Shown here: one piece after another, positions 34,976 to 43,801 of the stretch
Position numbering within the stretch: the first letter of the stretch is position 1
Layout of the letters: each line of letters begins with the position of its first letter
Assembly: GCF_031456835.1 (NCBI RefSeq)
Contig: NZ_JAVDVK010000001.1
Coordinates: 2,604,001-2,668,000, forward strand
Length of the DNA stretch: 64,000 bases
From: Leifsonia shinshuensis
Lineage (GTDB): Bacteria; Actinomycetota; Actinomycetes; Actinomycetales; Microbacteriaceae
Reading direction: 5' to 3'
Notes under the pieces: model-generated
The model's input: only the letters and a program-made list of their open reading frames with translations
Told to the model about the DNA's origin: nothing
Database searches by the model: none
Made by a program: the position numbers and the translations under genes

Positions 34976-36568
34976 ATGGCTGAGCTTCCTCCCGCATCCC
35001 TGTCCGACCAGCCCGAGCCCGTCGTCGTCACCAGCGACCCCGGCATCGGCGCGCGCCGGTTCACCCGCGACGACATCGTGCACCGCAAAGGGCTGTACAC
35101 CCTGGTGTCCGGACCGTTCACCCCGCGGGAGTCGATGATCGAGGACCTGCTCGCCGTGCGCGACGCGCTCGACGACGCGGGGCTCGAGTACCTGCTGGTT
35201 CGTGACGACGACAACCGCTTGATCGTCGCCCTCGACCGGCGCAAGCGCAAGGAGGTCACCGCGGCGCTCGCGGCGGCCTTCGCCGACGAGCCGTTCTACG
35301 CCCGCGGCATCGACCCCGAGGGCGGCGCGCACGGCGAGGACCTGCTCATCGCAGACGGCCGCCTCTCCCGCCGCAAGGCCGACATCATCCGCCTGTACCG
35401 TCCGCGGCTGGAGCCCATCGGCCGCCTGCGGTACGGCGCCGACACGGCCTTCCAGCTCGAGTTCTGGCGCTTCGGCGACGACGAGATCACCGCACCGCGC
35501 GAGAACGCCCTGATGCGGCCGCGCCTGCCGCGGAGCGAGGCCGTCGAGGCCGAGGTCGAGTTGTACGGGCGCCGCTGGCGCACCCTCCAGCACATGTTCG
35601 ACCCGCTCGCGAGCGACGTCGCCTTCGACATCGACATCGTCTTCTCGTGGGTGGACGGCTCCGACAGCGAGTACCAGCGGCAGCGGGCCGCGCGGATGGC
35701 GGCCTACGTCGTCGGCGAGGGCGACGACAACGAGGCGCGCTACCGGCAGATCGACGAGCTCAAGTACGCGCTGCGCAGCATCCACATGTTCGCCCCGTGG
35801 ATCCGCAACATCTACATCGCCACCGACTCACCGGTGCCGCCGTGGCTGGATGCCGAGCATCCGCGCATCCACATCATGCGAAGCGAGGACTTCTTCGCCG
35901 ACACGTCCACCCTGCCGACCCACAACTCGCACGCCGTCGAGAGCCAGCTGCACCACATCCCGGGCCTGTCGGAGCACTTCCTGTACTCGAACGACGACAT
36001 GTTCATCGGGCGGCCGCTCTCGCCCGACATCTTCTTCTCGCCCGGCGGTGTGACGAAGTTCGTGGAGGCCGGAACGCGCATCGGCCTCGGCGAGACCGAC
36101 CCGGCCCGCAGCGGGTTCGAGAACGCCGCGCGCGTCAACCGGCGGCTGCTGTGGGAGCGCTTCGGGGCGGTCACCACGCGGCACCTCGAGCACTGCGCAG
36201 CGCCCCTGCGGGTGAGCGTGCTGCAGGAGATGGAGCGCGAATTTCCCGAGGACTTCCGCCGCACGGCGGGCAGCCCGTTCCGCTCGGCGACGGACATCTC
36301 GGTCACGAACTCGCTGTACCACTACTACGCGCTGATGACCGGACGCGCCGTGACGCAGACGCAGGCGAAGGTGCTCTACATCGAGACGACGCTGCGGCAG
36401 GCGCCTGACATGATGCGCCGCCTGCTGAAGAAGCGCGACCAGGACATGTTCTGCCTCAACGACGGCTCGAAGCCCGAGATCGACGCCGCTGAGCGCACGC
36501 GCGTGGTGACGGACTTCCTGGAGCGCTACTTCCCGTTCCCCGCCCCGTGGGAGCGCCCGCTCCCCTGA
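34976..36568 (+). CDS. Stealth-family sugar-phosphate transferase
   Basis: A 530-aa protein with the Stealth conserved regions: CR1 'DIVFSWVDGSDSEYQ' near residue 220, CR2 'RYRQIDELKYALRSIHMFAPW' with 'IYIATDSPVPPWL', and CR3 'FLYSNDDMFIGRPL'. Stealth proteins transfer sugar phosphates in making capsular or wall polysaccharide (relatives: SacB, GlcNAc-1-phosphotransferase). The N-terminal ~200 residues are extra and may be a second domain. ATG 34976; a TAGAGT -10-like box at 34961 suggests a very short leader. Acceptor unknown. Confidence 0.85.
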   Translation: MAELPPASLSDQPEPVVVTSDPGIGARRFTRDDIVHRKGLYTLVSGPFTPRESMIEDLLAVRDALDDAGLEYLLVRDDDNRLIVALDRRKRKEVTAALAAAFADEPFYARGIDPEGGAHGEDLLIADGRLSRRKADIIRLYRPRLEPIGRLRYGADTAFQLEFWRFGDDEITAPRENALMRPRLPRSEAVEAEVELYGRRWRTLQHMFDPLASDVAFDIDIVFSWVDGSDSEYQRQRAARMAAYVVGEGDDNEARYRQIDELKYALRSIHMFAPWIRNIYIATDSPVPPWLDAEHPRIHIMRSEDFFADTSTLPTHNSHAVESQLHHIPGLSEHFLYSNDDMFIGRPLSPDIFFSPGGVTKFVEAGTRIGLGETDPARSGFENAARVNRRLLWERFGAVTTRHLEHCAAPLRVSVLQEMEREFPEDFRRTAGSPFRSATDISVTNSLYHYYALMTGRAVTQTQAKVLYIETTLRQAPDMMRRLLKKRDQDMFCLNDGSKPEIDAAERTRVVTDFLERYFPFPAPWERPLP

Positions 36569-36588
36569 CCCTCTGCGCCGCCCGGGGT

Positions 36589-36651
36589 CCACGATTTGTG
36601 CCAAATCTCGGTTATGGCGCGCGCATAACCACGATTTGGCACAAATCTCGG
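36589..36651. terminator. Long imperfect palindrome between convergent genes
   Basis: Arms of 23 bases (36589-36611 and 36629-36651) share GATTTGTGCCAAATC / GATTTGGCACAAATC, with an inner stem GTTATG/CATAAC around GCGCGCG. AT-rich arms are unusual in this GC-rich sequence. It probably ends both the Stealth and phosphodiesterase transcripts and resembles an amplified intergenic palindrome. Confidence 0.65.
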
Positions 36652-36679
36652 CCCTGGCGCGGGCGCGACAGGAGCGGGG

Positions 36680-37603
36680 TCAGGCCAGGATGCGGACGGG
36701 CTCCGTGGGGGCCTCGCGGCCGGCGGCCGGGGGGATGCGGATGCCGTCGGCGGCCAGGCGGCGCGCCGACTCCTCGGCGTCCACGTAGTCGAGCGTCGGG
36801 TAGTGGCCGAGCGGCACGACCGAGTGGAGCACCGTGTTCGGGTAGACGTGCACCAGGTTGAACGACAGCGCGCCGTCGCGACCGCGGGTGCCGCCCACCG
36901 GCACGTTGAGGTCCTGCGTGTAGCAGCTGGCCGACGCCACCGACACCGGGATCCCAGCGAACATGGCCGTCGACGAGTAGTGCAGGTGCCCCGCGATGAT
37001 GCTGCGCACGTCGCTGCCCTCGAGCACCTCGCGCAGCTGGGACTGGTCCCGCAGCTCCACCGACACGGCCAGATCGAGCACGCTCGGGATGGGCGGGTGG
37101 TGCATCGCGAGGATGGTCCCCTCGGGCGCCGGCATGGCGAGCTCGGCGGCGAGCCAGTCGAGCTGCGACTCGCTCACGTCGCCGTAGTGGTGGCCGGGCA
37201 CGGTCGAGTCGAGGACGATGACGCGCAGGCCGCCGATCCACACGACGTCGTCGACGGGCGCGGTCACCGCGTTCTCGTCGCGCAGCCCCTGCCGGAACGC
37301 CGCCCGGTCGTCGTGGTTGCCCATCACCCAGATGACGCGGGCGCCCATCCGCTCCGCCGCCGGGTCGACCAGCGCGCGGAGCCGCGCGTACGCGTCGGGC
37401 TGCCCGCGGTCGGCGAGGTCGCCGGTGAACACGATGGCGTCAGGACGGCCGCCCGAGGACTCCACCTCCTGCAGCAGCGCCCGGAGGTGCTGCTCGCTGT
37501 CGACGGTGCCGTAGAGCCGCTCGCCCCCCGCCAGCAGATGCGTGTCGCTGATGTGGAGCAGGAAGTGGTCCGGCCGCGGGTATTCCGCGATTCGCGTCTT
37601 CAC
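36680..37603 (-). CDS. CpdA-like metallophosphoesterase
   Basis: A 307-aa protein with all calcineurin-type metal-binding motifs: '[12 protein letters not shown]', '[11 protein letters not shown]', '[10 protein letters not shown]' (as WVMGNHDDR), 'AMHHPPIP', 'IAGHLHYSS'. Closest in layout to CpdA / Rv0805-type cyclic-nucleotide phosphodiesterases. The upstream gap (37604-37714) carries the separated inverted repeat CCCGTTCTG...CAGAACGGG, possibly regulatory. Substrate (cAMP, phospholipid or other) cannot be decided. Confidence 0.82.
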   Translation of the reverse strand: MKTRIAEYPRPDHFLLHISDTHLLAGGERLYGTVDSEQHLRALLQEVESSGGRPDAIVFTGDLADRGQPDAYARLRALVDPAAERMGARVIWVMGNHDDRAAFRQGLRDENAVTAPVDDVVWIGGLRVIVLDSTVPGHHYGDVSESQLDWLAAELAMPAPEGTILAMHHPPIPSVLDLAVSVELRDQSQLREVLEGSDVRSIIAGHLHYSSTAMFAGIPVSVASASCYTQDLNVPVGGTRGRDGALSFNLVHVYPNTVLHSVVPLGHYPTLDYVDAEESARRLAADGIRIPPAAGREAPTEPVRILA

Positions 37604-37714
37604 GGGGCTATCACACCACCCCGTTCTGAACGGATCGTGAACGCTCCCGGTGTGGCGGCTCTATTGCGGTCACACCAGAACGGGTGACGTGGAGACGCGT
37701 CACGGCGTCGCTCG

Positions 37715-40426
37715 TCACGGCAGGTCGACCGGCTCCGCGTTCCACGATTCCAGCCTTACCGGCACACCGGGCGTCGCGGCTAGGCAGCGCTCCTCGCCGG
37801 GCAGCAGCGGGCGCGGGTCGCCGGAGACGCTCAGGATGGGCGCCCCCGGCGCGCCGACGGGGCGCCCCACCGCGGATCTCGCGCCCCCTGGCTCGGCCTC
37901 CACGGGACGAGCGTCCACAACCCGCAGCGTCAGCGCCGCCACGTCGCCCTCGTTCCCGATGCGCACCGCGCCGTCCGCACCGCGGGTCACCGCGAGCAGC
38001 GGGGCCGGGACGTCGAGCAGCGCCGCGAAGTTTTCCGTCGTGGTCGCGACCGTGCGTTCGCGGTCGATGACGCGCCCCTCGGCATCCCGCCAGTCCGCCT
38101 CCCACAGGAAGACGGCGGGCAGCGCATCCACCGCCACCTCGAGGCTCCCGACGGCCGCCGGGCGGCCGACCGTCGGCGCACCGAGCACCCGCTCGGCGAT
38201 CACCGTTCCGTCGAGAGCGACCGCCCGCACCGTGACCGTCGAGCCCTCGACCACCGCATCCTCCGCCCACAGCCAGACCTCCGCCGCCGCGACGGACTGG
38301 CCGCCCCACACGGCCCGCTCCACCCGCAGGGTTGCCCGGCGTCGCTCGAAGGCCCGCGCCACGGCGAAGAACGCCGGCTTGGGGTCGCCGCGGAAGTCCA
38401 CCGCGGTCGTGCACCACGCGTTCGGGAAACTCTCGTTCAGCTGCCATGGCAAGACCATGCTGCAGCGCGGGAACCGGCGGCGGTCCGCCTCCACCGCGTA
38501 CTGCAGCCCGGTCGCCTGGAGCAGCTGGGACGCCCGGTTGAGGGTGGCGAGGTCGTCCGGCCGTCCGCCGAACAGCTCGACGACCTGGTCGGCGTTGTTC
38601 CACCACTCGCCGAGGTGCCGGTACACCGGGTTGGTGCGGTCGGCGGGCCAGCGTTCGGCCTCGGGGACGAGCGCCGTCAGCGAGCGCAGGTTCGTCATCC
38701 CCTCGACGCCGAACTCGGTGTGCGCGAGGCTCGTTCCGGCGTTCGCGAGCGTGTACTGGCCGACCAGCCCTTGATGCTCCCAAGGTCCGTGCACGTCGTG
38801 CTGCCCCTCCGGGTTGGCGTGGATGCGGTCGAGCCGGTTGTGGAACTCGGGTCCCGTCGGCGACGTGGGCAGCCAGCCGCGGCCGGGATCGAGCGTGGCG
38901 ACGGTCGCGGAGAGCGCGGCGAGCACCGGCGACCGGTCGTCGCTGAGCGGGACGCCGCCGTCGTCGAGCTCGTTGCCGCCGCCCCAGAGCAGCAAGGACG
39001 GGTGGTGGATGCGCGTGGGCGCCAGCGCCTCCGCCTCGGCGCGCATGAGCGCGACGAAGTCGGGATCCGTGCTGGGCGCGCTCTGCATCCCGGAGCTCGA
39101 CTGGGAGAACTCCTGCCAGACGAGCAGTCCGAGGCGGTCGCACGTGGCGTAGAAGTGCTCTGACTCGATGAGGCCGCCGCCCCAGACACGGATGAGGCGC
39201 GCGCCCGACGCGGCCGCCAGCGCGAGCAGGTGCTCGACCTTCGCCGGGTCGATCGAGCCGAACAGGGTGTCGGCCGGGGTCCAGTTCCAGCCGAGCAGGG
39301 GCACGACGACGCCGTTGACGACGGCCGTGTAGCCGAGCGCGCCCGCCGGGGCACCCTCGTTCGGCACCAGCTCCGCCGTGCGGAACCCGACCTCCCGCGC
39401 GGTTCGATCCGTCTCGCCCGCGGCGTCCGACAGTGCGACCGTGACCGCGTAGAGCGGCTGCGGGCCGACCGTATTGGGCCACCACAGCTCGGGCTGCGGG
39501 ATGCGCAGGCTCGCGGTGCCGGCCGCCGCATCCACCCGCTGCTGGGCGACGGTGCGCCCTTCGCGCGTGACCGTGACCGTCACGCCGAGGGCGGCATCCG
39601 GTCTCGCGGCGAGCGGTGCCTCCCACGAGACGTCGACCACGCCGTCTCGCTCGTGCGCCGCGGTCGGATCGAGTCGTGACATCTCGTCGCCACCCGACGC
39701 GGATTCGCGCATCCACTCACCACTCGACCGCGGCGCGGGCGCCTCGCCCGCCTCGGCGACCCGCGCGCTCACGGTCACGTCGCCCAGGAGGGCGCGGGCG
39801 ACGCGGAGGCGCGCGCTCTTCCAGACGCCCTGGTGGCGGAGGCGCGGGGAGAAGTCCCAGCCGTAGCCGAGGCGGGGCGTGTGGACGCGCACCCGCTCCG
39901 TTCGGCCGACCTGCGGCTCGGAGGCCGGGGCGGGATGCACGCGAAGCGCCAGCTTGTGGCGCCCGGGCGAGCGCTGCTCGGGCGTCAGCACGAACCGGCC
40001 GCGCTGGTAGAGGCCGTGGACCGAGCCGAGGGCCTCGCCGTCCCAGTACACGTCGGCTCCGGGGTCGATGCCGTCGAACTCGAGCACGCCGACGCCGACG
40101 CCGTCGCGGACCCCGTCGCTCGCGGACGCATCGAGGTCGACCGCGCGCCGGTAGACCCAGGAGCGTTCCGCCACCCACTCGGACGCGCGGCTGTTGCGGC
40201 CGACGCGCGGGTCGGGCACCTCGCCCGCCCGGTGCAGGTCGTCGATGACGGCTCCCGGAACCCGCGCGGGCAGCCAGCCGGGCGCCGCGGCGATCGCCGC
40301 CGACGCCTCGGCCACGTTGTTGCCCGCCTCCGGGAGCGGTGCGCCCAGGTACCACTCGGCTGTGTCGCCGAGTGCTTCGCGGATGGTCCAGTCGTCGCCG
40401 TCGAGGCGGATCGTCGCGCTGCTCAC
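37715..40426 (-). CDS. GH2 beta-mannosidase-like enzyme, with 57-bp element inside
   Basis: A 903-aa protein. N-terminal sugar-binding and Ig-like sandwiches, then a TIM barrel: 'LIRVWGGGLIESEHFYATCD', 'LGLLVWQEFSQSSSG', 'HPSLLLWGGGNELDDGG' (acid/base Glu486) and 'LAHTEFGVEGM' (nucleophile Glu571), as in beta-mannosidases. Residues ~234-253 are encoded by the 57-bp repeat element ('GEWMRESASGGDEMS') in a loop of the second sandwich, where the family needs no such segment. GTG 40426 was chosen because family similarity starts there. Cytoplasmic. It is divergent from two oxidoreductase genes, with a LacI-type site between. Confidence 0.83.
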   Translation of the reverse strand: MSSATIRLDGDDWTIREALGDTAEWYLGAPLPEAGNNVAEASAAIAAAPGWLPARVPGAVIDDLHRAGEVPDPRVGRNSRASEWVAERSWVYRRAVDLDASASDGVRDGVGVGVLEFDGIDPGADVYWDGEALGSVHGLYQRGRFVLTPEQRSPGRHKLALRVHPAPASEPQVGRTERVRVHTPRLGYGWDFSPRLRHQGVWKSARLRVARALLGDVTVSARVAEAGEAPAPRSSGEWMRESASGGDEMSRLDPTAAHERDGVVDVSWEAPLAARPDAALGVTVTVTREGRTVAQQRVDAAAGTASLRIPQPELWWPNTVGPQPLYAVTVALSDAAGETDRTAREVGFRTAELVPNEGAPAGALGYTAVVNGVVVPLLGWNWTPADTLFGSIDPAKVEHLLALAAASGARLIRVWGGGLIESEHFYATCDRLGLLVWQEFSQSSSGMQSAPSTDPDFVALMRAEAEALAPTRIHHPSLLLWGGGNELDDGGVPLSDDRSPVLAALSATVATLDPGRGWLPTSPTGPEFHNRLDRIHANPEGQHDVHGPWEHQGLVGQYTLANAGTSLAHTEFGVEGMTNLRSLTALVPEAERWPADRTNPVYRHLGEWWNNADQVVELFGGRPDDLATLNRASQLLQATGLQYAVEADRRRFPRCSMVLPWQLNESFPNAWCTTAVDFRGDPKPAFFAVARAFERRRATLRVERAVWGGQSVAAAEVWLWAEDAVVEGSTVTVRAVALDGTVIAERVLGAPTVGRPAAVGSLEVAVDALPAVFLWEADWRDAEGRVIDRERTVATTTENFAALLDVPAPLLAVTRGADGAVRIGNEGDVAALTLRVVDARPVEAEPGGARSAVGRPVGAPGAPILSVSGDPRPLLPGEERCLAATPGVPVRLESWNAEPVDLP
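39670..39726. repeat. 57-bp palindrome-ended element, copy 3 (inside GH2 gene)
   Basis: It begins CGAGTCGTGA and ends TCACCACTCG (9 of 10 positions complementary). It contains the exact shared core GGATTCGCGCATCCACTCAC but a diverged left-centre. It is read on the minus strand in frame within the GH2 gene without breaking it. Confidence 0.85.
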
Positions 40427-40445
40427 AGGACGATCATGCCGAATC

Positions 40446-40459
40446 TGGGAACGATTGCA
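40446..40459. promoter_or_regulatory. LacI-type operator-like site
   Basis: TGGGAACGATTGCA lies in the 129-base divergent gap between the GH2 gene (start 40426) and the oxidoreductase (start 40556). It shares TGGGAACGAT with the palindrome at 15793-15810. One repressor could control both loci. Confidence 0.5.
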
Positions 40460-40555
40460 GAAATTCGGCCACAGGTCTTCCGACTGCTCCGGAGCAGAAG
40501 GTACGCTTTCGAAGTTCGCGCGCACCGTAACCCTGGCAAGGAGGCCTCGACAGGC

Positions 40556-41560
40556 ATGTCCCACCCACTCGCTGTCGCAGCGATCGGCTTCTGGCACGTA
40601 CACGCGGGCGACTACGCGCGCAACGTCCAGCAGCATCCCGACACCACCCTGGTCGCCGTCTGGGACGACGACGAGCAGCGCGGCCGTGCGGCCGCCGACG
40701 AGTTCGGCGTGGAGTTCGTCGCCGACCTCGACGAGCTGCTCGCCCGTCCGGAACTCGACGCCGTGACCGTCACCACCGCCACCGACCAGCACCGCGACGT
40801 CATCGGCCGCGCCATCGCCGCCGGCAAGCACGTCTTCACCGAGAAGATCCTCGCCCCCACCGTCACGGAGTCCGAGGAGCTCGTGGAGCTGGCCCGGCAG
40901 GCCGGCGTCGCCCTCGTGGTGTCGCTCCCCCGGCTCTCGGACGACTACACGGTCGCGATCGAGCGCATCCTCGACGAGGGGACGCTGGGCGAGCTGACCT
41001 ACTCGCGGGTCCGGCTCGCGCATGACGGGTGGGTGGCCCGCTGGCTGCCCGACCGGTTCGGCGACCCGGCGGCCGCGATCGGTGGTGCGCTGACGGACCT
41101 CGGCTGCCACCCGGCCTACCTCACGCGCCTGTTCCACCGCGCCGAGCCGCTGAGCATCTCGGCGAGCTACGGCAGCGTGACCGGGCGGCCGGTCGAGGAC
41201 AACGCGGTGGTCACCGCCGAGTTCCCCGGCGGACGCCTCGGCGTCTTCGAGGCGAGCGTCGTCACCACGCCGGGAGCGTTCACCGTCGAACTGCGCGGCA
41301 CCGCCGGCAGCCTGATGTTCGGCTTCCGCGGCGAGCGCCTACTCGCCAAGGGCGGTGCGTTCGGCGACGGGTGGCAGGAGATCCCCCTGCCCGACCGGCG
41401 ACCGGGTCCGTTCGCGCAGTGGGTGCAGCACATCCACGACGGCACGACCGCCGACGACAACCTGCGTCACGCCGTCGAGCTGACCCGGATGGTCGTCGCC
41501 GCGAACGAGTCCGCAGCGAGCGGCCGCGCGGTCGCGCTCTCCCCCGTCCCGGTCGCCTGA
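40556..41560 (+). CDS. Gfo/Idh/MocA-family oxidoreductase 1
   Basis: A 334-aa NAD(P)-dependent sugar dehydrogenase-like protein. The nucleotide fold begins 'LAVAAIGFWHVHAGDYA' (the glycine motif is changed from GxGxxG). 'GKHVFTEKILAPTVTES' has the usual E-K motif, and 'ALTDLGCHPAYLTRLF' holds the conserved D...H pair. ATG 40556 has AAGGAGG 11 bases upstream. It is the first gene of a two-gene unit with the next oxidoreductase, divergent from the GH2 gene, and likely oxidises a released sugar or derivative. Confidence 0.8.
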   Translation: MSHPLAVAAIGFWHVHAGDYARNVQQHPDTTLVAVWDDDEQRGRAAADEFGVEFVADLDELLARPELDAVTVTTATDQHRDVIGRAIAAGKHVFTEKILAPTVTESEELVELARQAGVALVVSLPRLSDDYTVAIERILDEGTLGELTYSRVRLAHDGWVARWLPDRFGDPAAAIGGALTDLGCHPAYLTRLFHRAEPLSISASYGSVTGRPVEDNAVVTAEFPGGRLGVFEASVVTTPGAFTVELRGTAGSLMFGFRGERLLAKGGAFGDGWQEIPLPDRRPGPFAQWVQHIHDGTTADDNLRHAVELTRMVVAANESAASGRAVALSPVPVA

Positions 41561-41607
41561 CCGGCCCCTCCTCTTTCTTCCTCTCTTCCTTCAAGGAGCA
41601 CATCGTC

Positions 41608-42645
41608 ATGCCCACCAACACCGTCCGCATCGGGCTGATCGGAGCCGGAGGCATCGCCGGCGCCCACGTCGCGGGCTACCTCCGCAACCCGGAGACCGTC
41701 ACGTTCGCCGCGGTCGCGGACCCGGTCCGCGAAGCGGCCGAGCGCCGCGCCGGCGACAGCGGCGCCGCCATCTACGCCGACTACACCACCATGCTCGCGG
41801 AGGCCGAGATCGACGCCGTCGACATCTGCCTCCCGCACCACCTGCACAAGGACGCCATCGTCGCCGCCGCCCGGGCCGGCAAGCACGTCCTGTGCGAGAA
41901 GCCGCTCTGCCTCACCCCCGAAGAGGCAGCCGAGGTGGATGCGGCGGTCGCCGAGTCCGGCGTCACGCTGATGTGCGCGCACAACCAGCTGTTCCTCCCT
42001 GCCGTCGCCCAGGCGAAGAAGCTCATCGAGGAGGGCGCCCTCGGGCGGCTCTACGAGGTGCGCACCACCGACAGCTTCTTCAACGACTTCGACCCGTCGA
42101 ACATGGGATGGCGTGCGCACGCCTCGACCAGCGGCGGCGGCGAGCTGATCGACACCGGCTACCACCCCACGTATCTGCTGCTGCACCTGGCCGGCGGGTC
42201 GCCGGTGGAGGTCACCGCCATGCTGGCGACGCACCGTCTGACGTTCATGGAGGGCGAGGACTCGGCGCAGGTGCTGGTGCGCTTCGACAACGGCGTCCTC
42301 GGCAGCCTCGTCACCAGCTGGGCGTATGAGCCCGCGGACGGGACGGAGAAGTTCTCCGCGGTCGGCGAGCGCGGCAGCCTGACCAGCGACGGCACCTCCC
42401 TCGCCTTCCGTGCCCGCGGCGACAGCGAGCCGACGGTATACGAACTGGAGCCGGTGCACGAGTTCGGCGAGGAGATCGCGCACTTCGCGCGCAGCATCCT
42501 GGACGGCACCCGGCCCCTCCACACGCAGAAGGAGGGGATCGAGGTGCTCGGCATCATCCTCGCCGCGTACGAGTCCGCGCAGAACCGCACGATCGCGCCC
42601 GTGCGGTCCGTGCGGGAGCTGGTGACGTCCGCGACCGCCGACTGA
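41608..42645 (+). CDS. Gfo/Idh/MocA-family oxidoreductase 2
   Basis: A 345-aa protein with canonical 'RIGLIGAGGIAGAHVAGYL' Rossmann start, 'GKHVLCEKPLCLTPEEA' (catalytic-type Lys in E-K-P) and 'GELIDTGYHPTYLLLHLAGG'. ATG 41608 has an AAGGAG box 8 bases upstream. It follows oxidoreductase 1 by 47 bases. The two are unlike each other in their glycine motifs, so they may act on different intermediates of one pathway, for example oxidation then reduction. Confidence 0.85.
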   Translation: MPTNTVRIGLIGAGGIAGAHVAGYLRNPETVTFAAVADPVREAAERRAGDSGAAIYADYTTMLAEAEIDAVDICLPHHLHKDAIVAAARAGKHVLCEKPLCLTPEEAAEVDAAVAESGVTLMCAHNQLFLPAVAQAKKLIEEGALGRLYEVRTTDSFFNDFDPSNMGWRAHASTSGGGELIDTGYHPTYLLLHLAGGSPVEVTAMLATHRLTFMEGEDSAQVLVRFDNGVLGSLVTSWAYEPADGTEKFSAVGERGSLTSDGTSLAFRARGDSEPTVYELEPVHEFGEEIAHFARSILDGTRPLHTQKEGIEVLGIILAAYESAQNRTIAPVRSVRELVTSATAD

Positions 42646-42716
42646 GACCGCGCCGCTTCACGCCGACGGGAAACGGGGGTATATCCCGCGGCCCTGCGGC
42701 GGAGTTACAGTGCAGC

Positions 42717-42965
42717 ATGAGCACGCAGCGGGCGGGTGCTCGGCACGCGGTGCCGGAGCCCCATCGTCAAGACGACTTCGTCGCGGTCCCGTACCTGCGC
42801 CAGGGCCAGCTCATCTCGCTGATCCGCTGGTCGCTGGTGTCCGGCGAGTGGAAGTACACGACCATCCTCGCGGAGTACCTGCACCGCGACGAGAACTCGT
42901 GGTACCTCGTGATCAACGGCAATCGCGCCAGACTCGACCGCTCGGAGTGGGCGATCTTCAACTGA
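42717..42965 (+). CDS. Small conserved hypothetical protein
   Basis: An 82-aa protein. The C-terminal ~60 residues form a likely small beta barrel ('AVPYLRQGQLISLIRWSLVSG', 'EWKYTTILAEYL', 'SWYLVINGNRARL'). No signal peptide. No clear ribosome binding site precedes ATG 42717, and a TACAGT -10-like box ends 6 bases before it, so the message may be leaderless. The membrane protein at 42991 follows after 25 bases. Family not recognised. Confidence 0.6.
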   Translation: MSTQRAGARHAVPEPHRQDDFVAVPYLRQGQLISLIRWSLVSGEWKYTTILAEYLHRDENSWYLVINGNRARLDRSEWAIFN

Positions 42966-42990
42966 CGGATACCGCTGTACTGTTCCCGGT

Positions 42991-43692
42991 GTGAGCGACA
43001 CCGAGACCGAGAAGGAGGCGCGGCGCGCCCAGCCGGAGCACCGCTGGCCCGCGGTGATCGCCACCGTGGTGGCGCTGGCCGCGTACGCGCTCCTTCCCAG
43101 CGTCGTTCCGCTGATCGAGCGGTACGCCGTCGTCGGCATCTGCCTGCTGATGATCGTCGCGCTGGTGATCTACAACCCGCACCATCTCACCCGCGAGTCC
43201 CGGTGGTCCCGCCGGGCTGAGATCGGGCTGTCGCTGTTCATCCTGGTGGCCAACCAGGTCGCCTTCGCGGAGACCGTCATCCGGCTGCTCAACAAGCGCG
43301 GCAACGGCTATGAACTGCTGCTGGCGTCGCTGCAGGTGTGGCTCACGAACGTGATCGCGTTCGCGCTGGTGTTCTGGGTGCTCGACCGGGGCGGACCGGT
43401 GGCCCGCGCGACCGTCCCGCGCCCGAAGCTGGCACTGGCCGACTTCCGCTTCCCGCAGGACGAGGACCACGACGCGGTCGTCGAGGTGGCCCGCGGCTCC
43501 AGCAAGCAGGCCGACTGGGTGCCGAACTACATCGACTACTTCTACTTCTCGCTGTCGAACTCGATGGCGTTCAGCCCGACGGACACGATGCCGCTCACCC
43601 ACCGGGCGAAGCTGCTGATGGCGCTGGAGTCGTTCGCGGGCTTCCTCCTGCTCGCGCTCGTGATCGCGCGCGCGGTGTCGCTGATTGGCTGA
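42991..43692 (+). CDS. Membrane protein with pore-like C-terminal region
   Basis: A 233-aa protein with about five hydrophobic helices (near 22-40, 44-62, 75-92, 105-128 and 210-232). The segment 'YIDYFYFSLSNSMAFSPTDTMPLT' before the last helix looks like the pore-loop region of DUF1345/ion-channel-like proteins. A GTG start is assumed at 42991. Function unknown; low similarity to two-TM potassium channels is only suggestive. Confidence 0.6.
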   Translation: MSDTETEKEARRAQPEHRWPAVIATVVALAAYALLPSVVPLIERYAVVGICLLMIVALVIYNPHHLTRESRWSRRAEIGLSLFILVANQVAFAETVIRLLNKRGNGYELLLASLQVWLTNVIAFALVFWVLDRGGPVARATVPRPKLALADFRFPQDEDHDAVVEVARGSSKQADWVPNYIDYFYFSLSNSMAFSPTDTMPLTHRAKLLMALESFAGFLLLALVIARAVSLIG

Positions 43693-43707
43693 GCCGGGGG
43701 ATGCCCA

Positions 43708-43749
43708 CACCGCCCCCGGAGCGTCGGAGGGGAGTCGGCGGGGGCGGTG
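43708..43749. terminator. GC-rich hairpin between convergent genes
   Basis: CACCGCCCCC (43708-43717) pairs with GGGGGCGGTG (43740-43749) over 10 bp with a 22-base loop. It lies between the membrane protein gene and the convergent SDR gene. Confidence 0.55.
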
Positions 43750-43801
43750 ATGCTGCCATCCCAGCACCCGCGGGCTCCGCGCGATAGTCAGCGGCGACCG
43801 T

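Noticed and set aside
40427..41137. N-terminal extension of the GH2 gene to 41137
   Set aside because: It runs antisense through the first half of oxidoreductase 1, and GH2 similarity begins only at 40426.
42717..42965. Toxin-antitoxin reading of the 82-aa gene and its neighbour
   Set aside because: The neighbour is a 233-aa multi-helix membrane protein and neither matches a toxin or antitoxin family.
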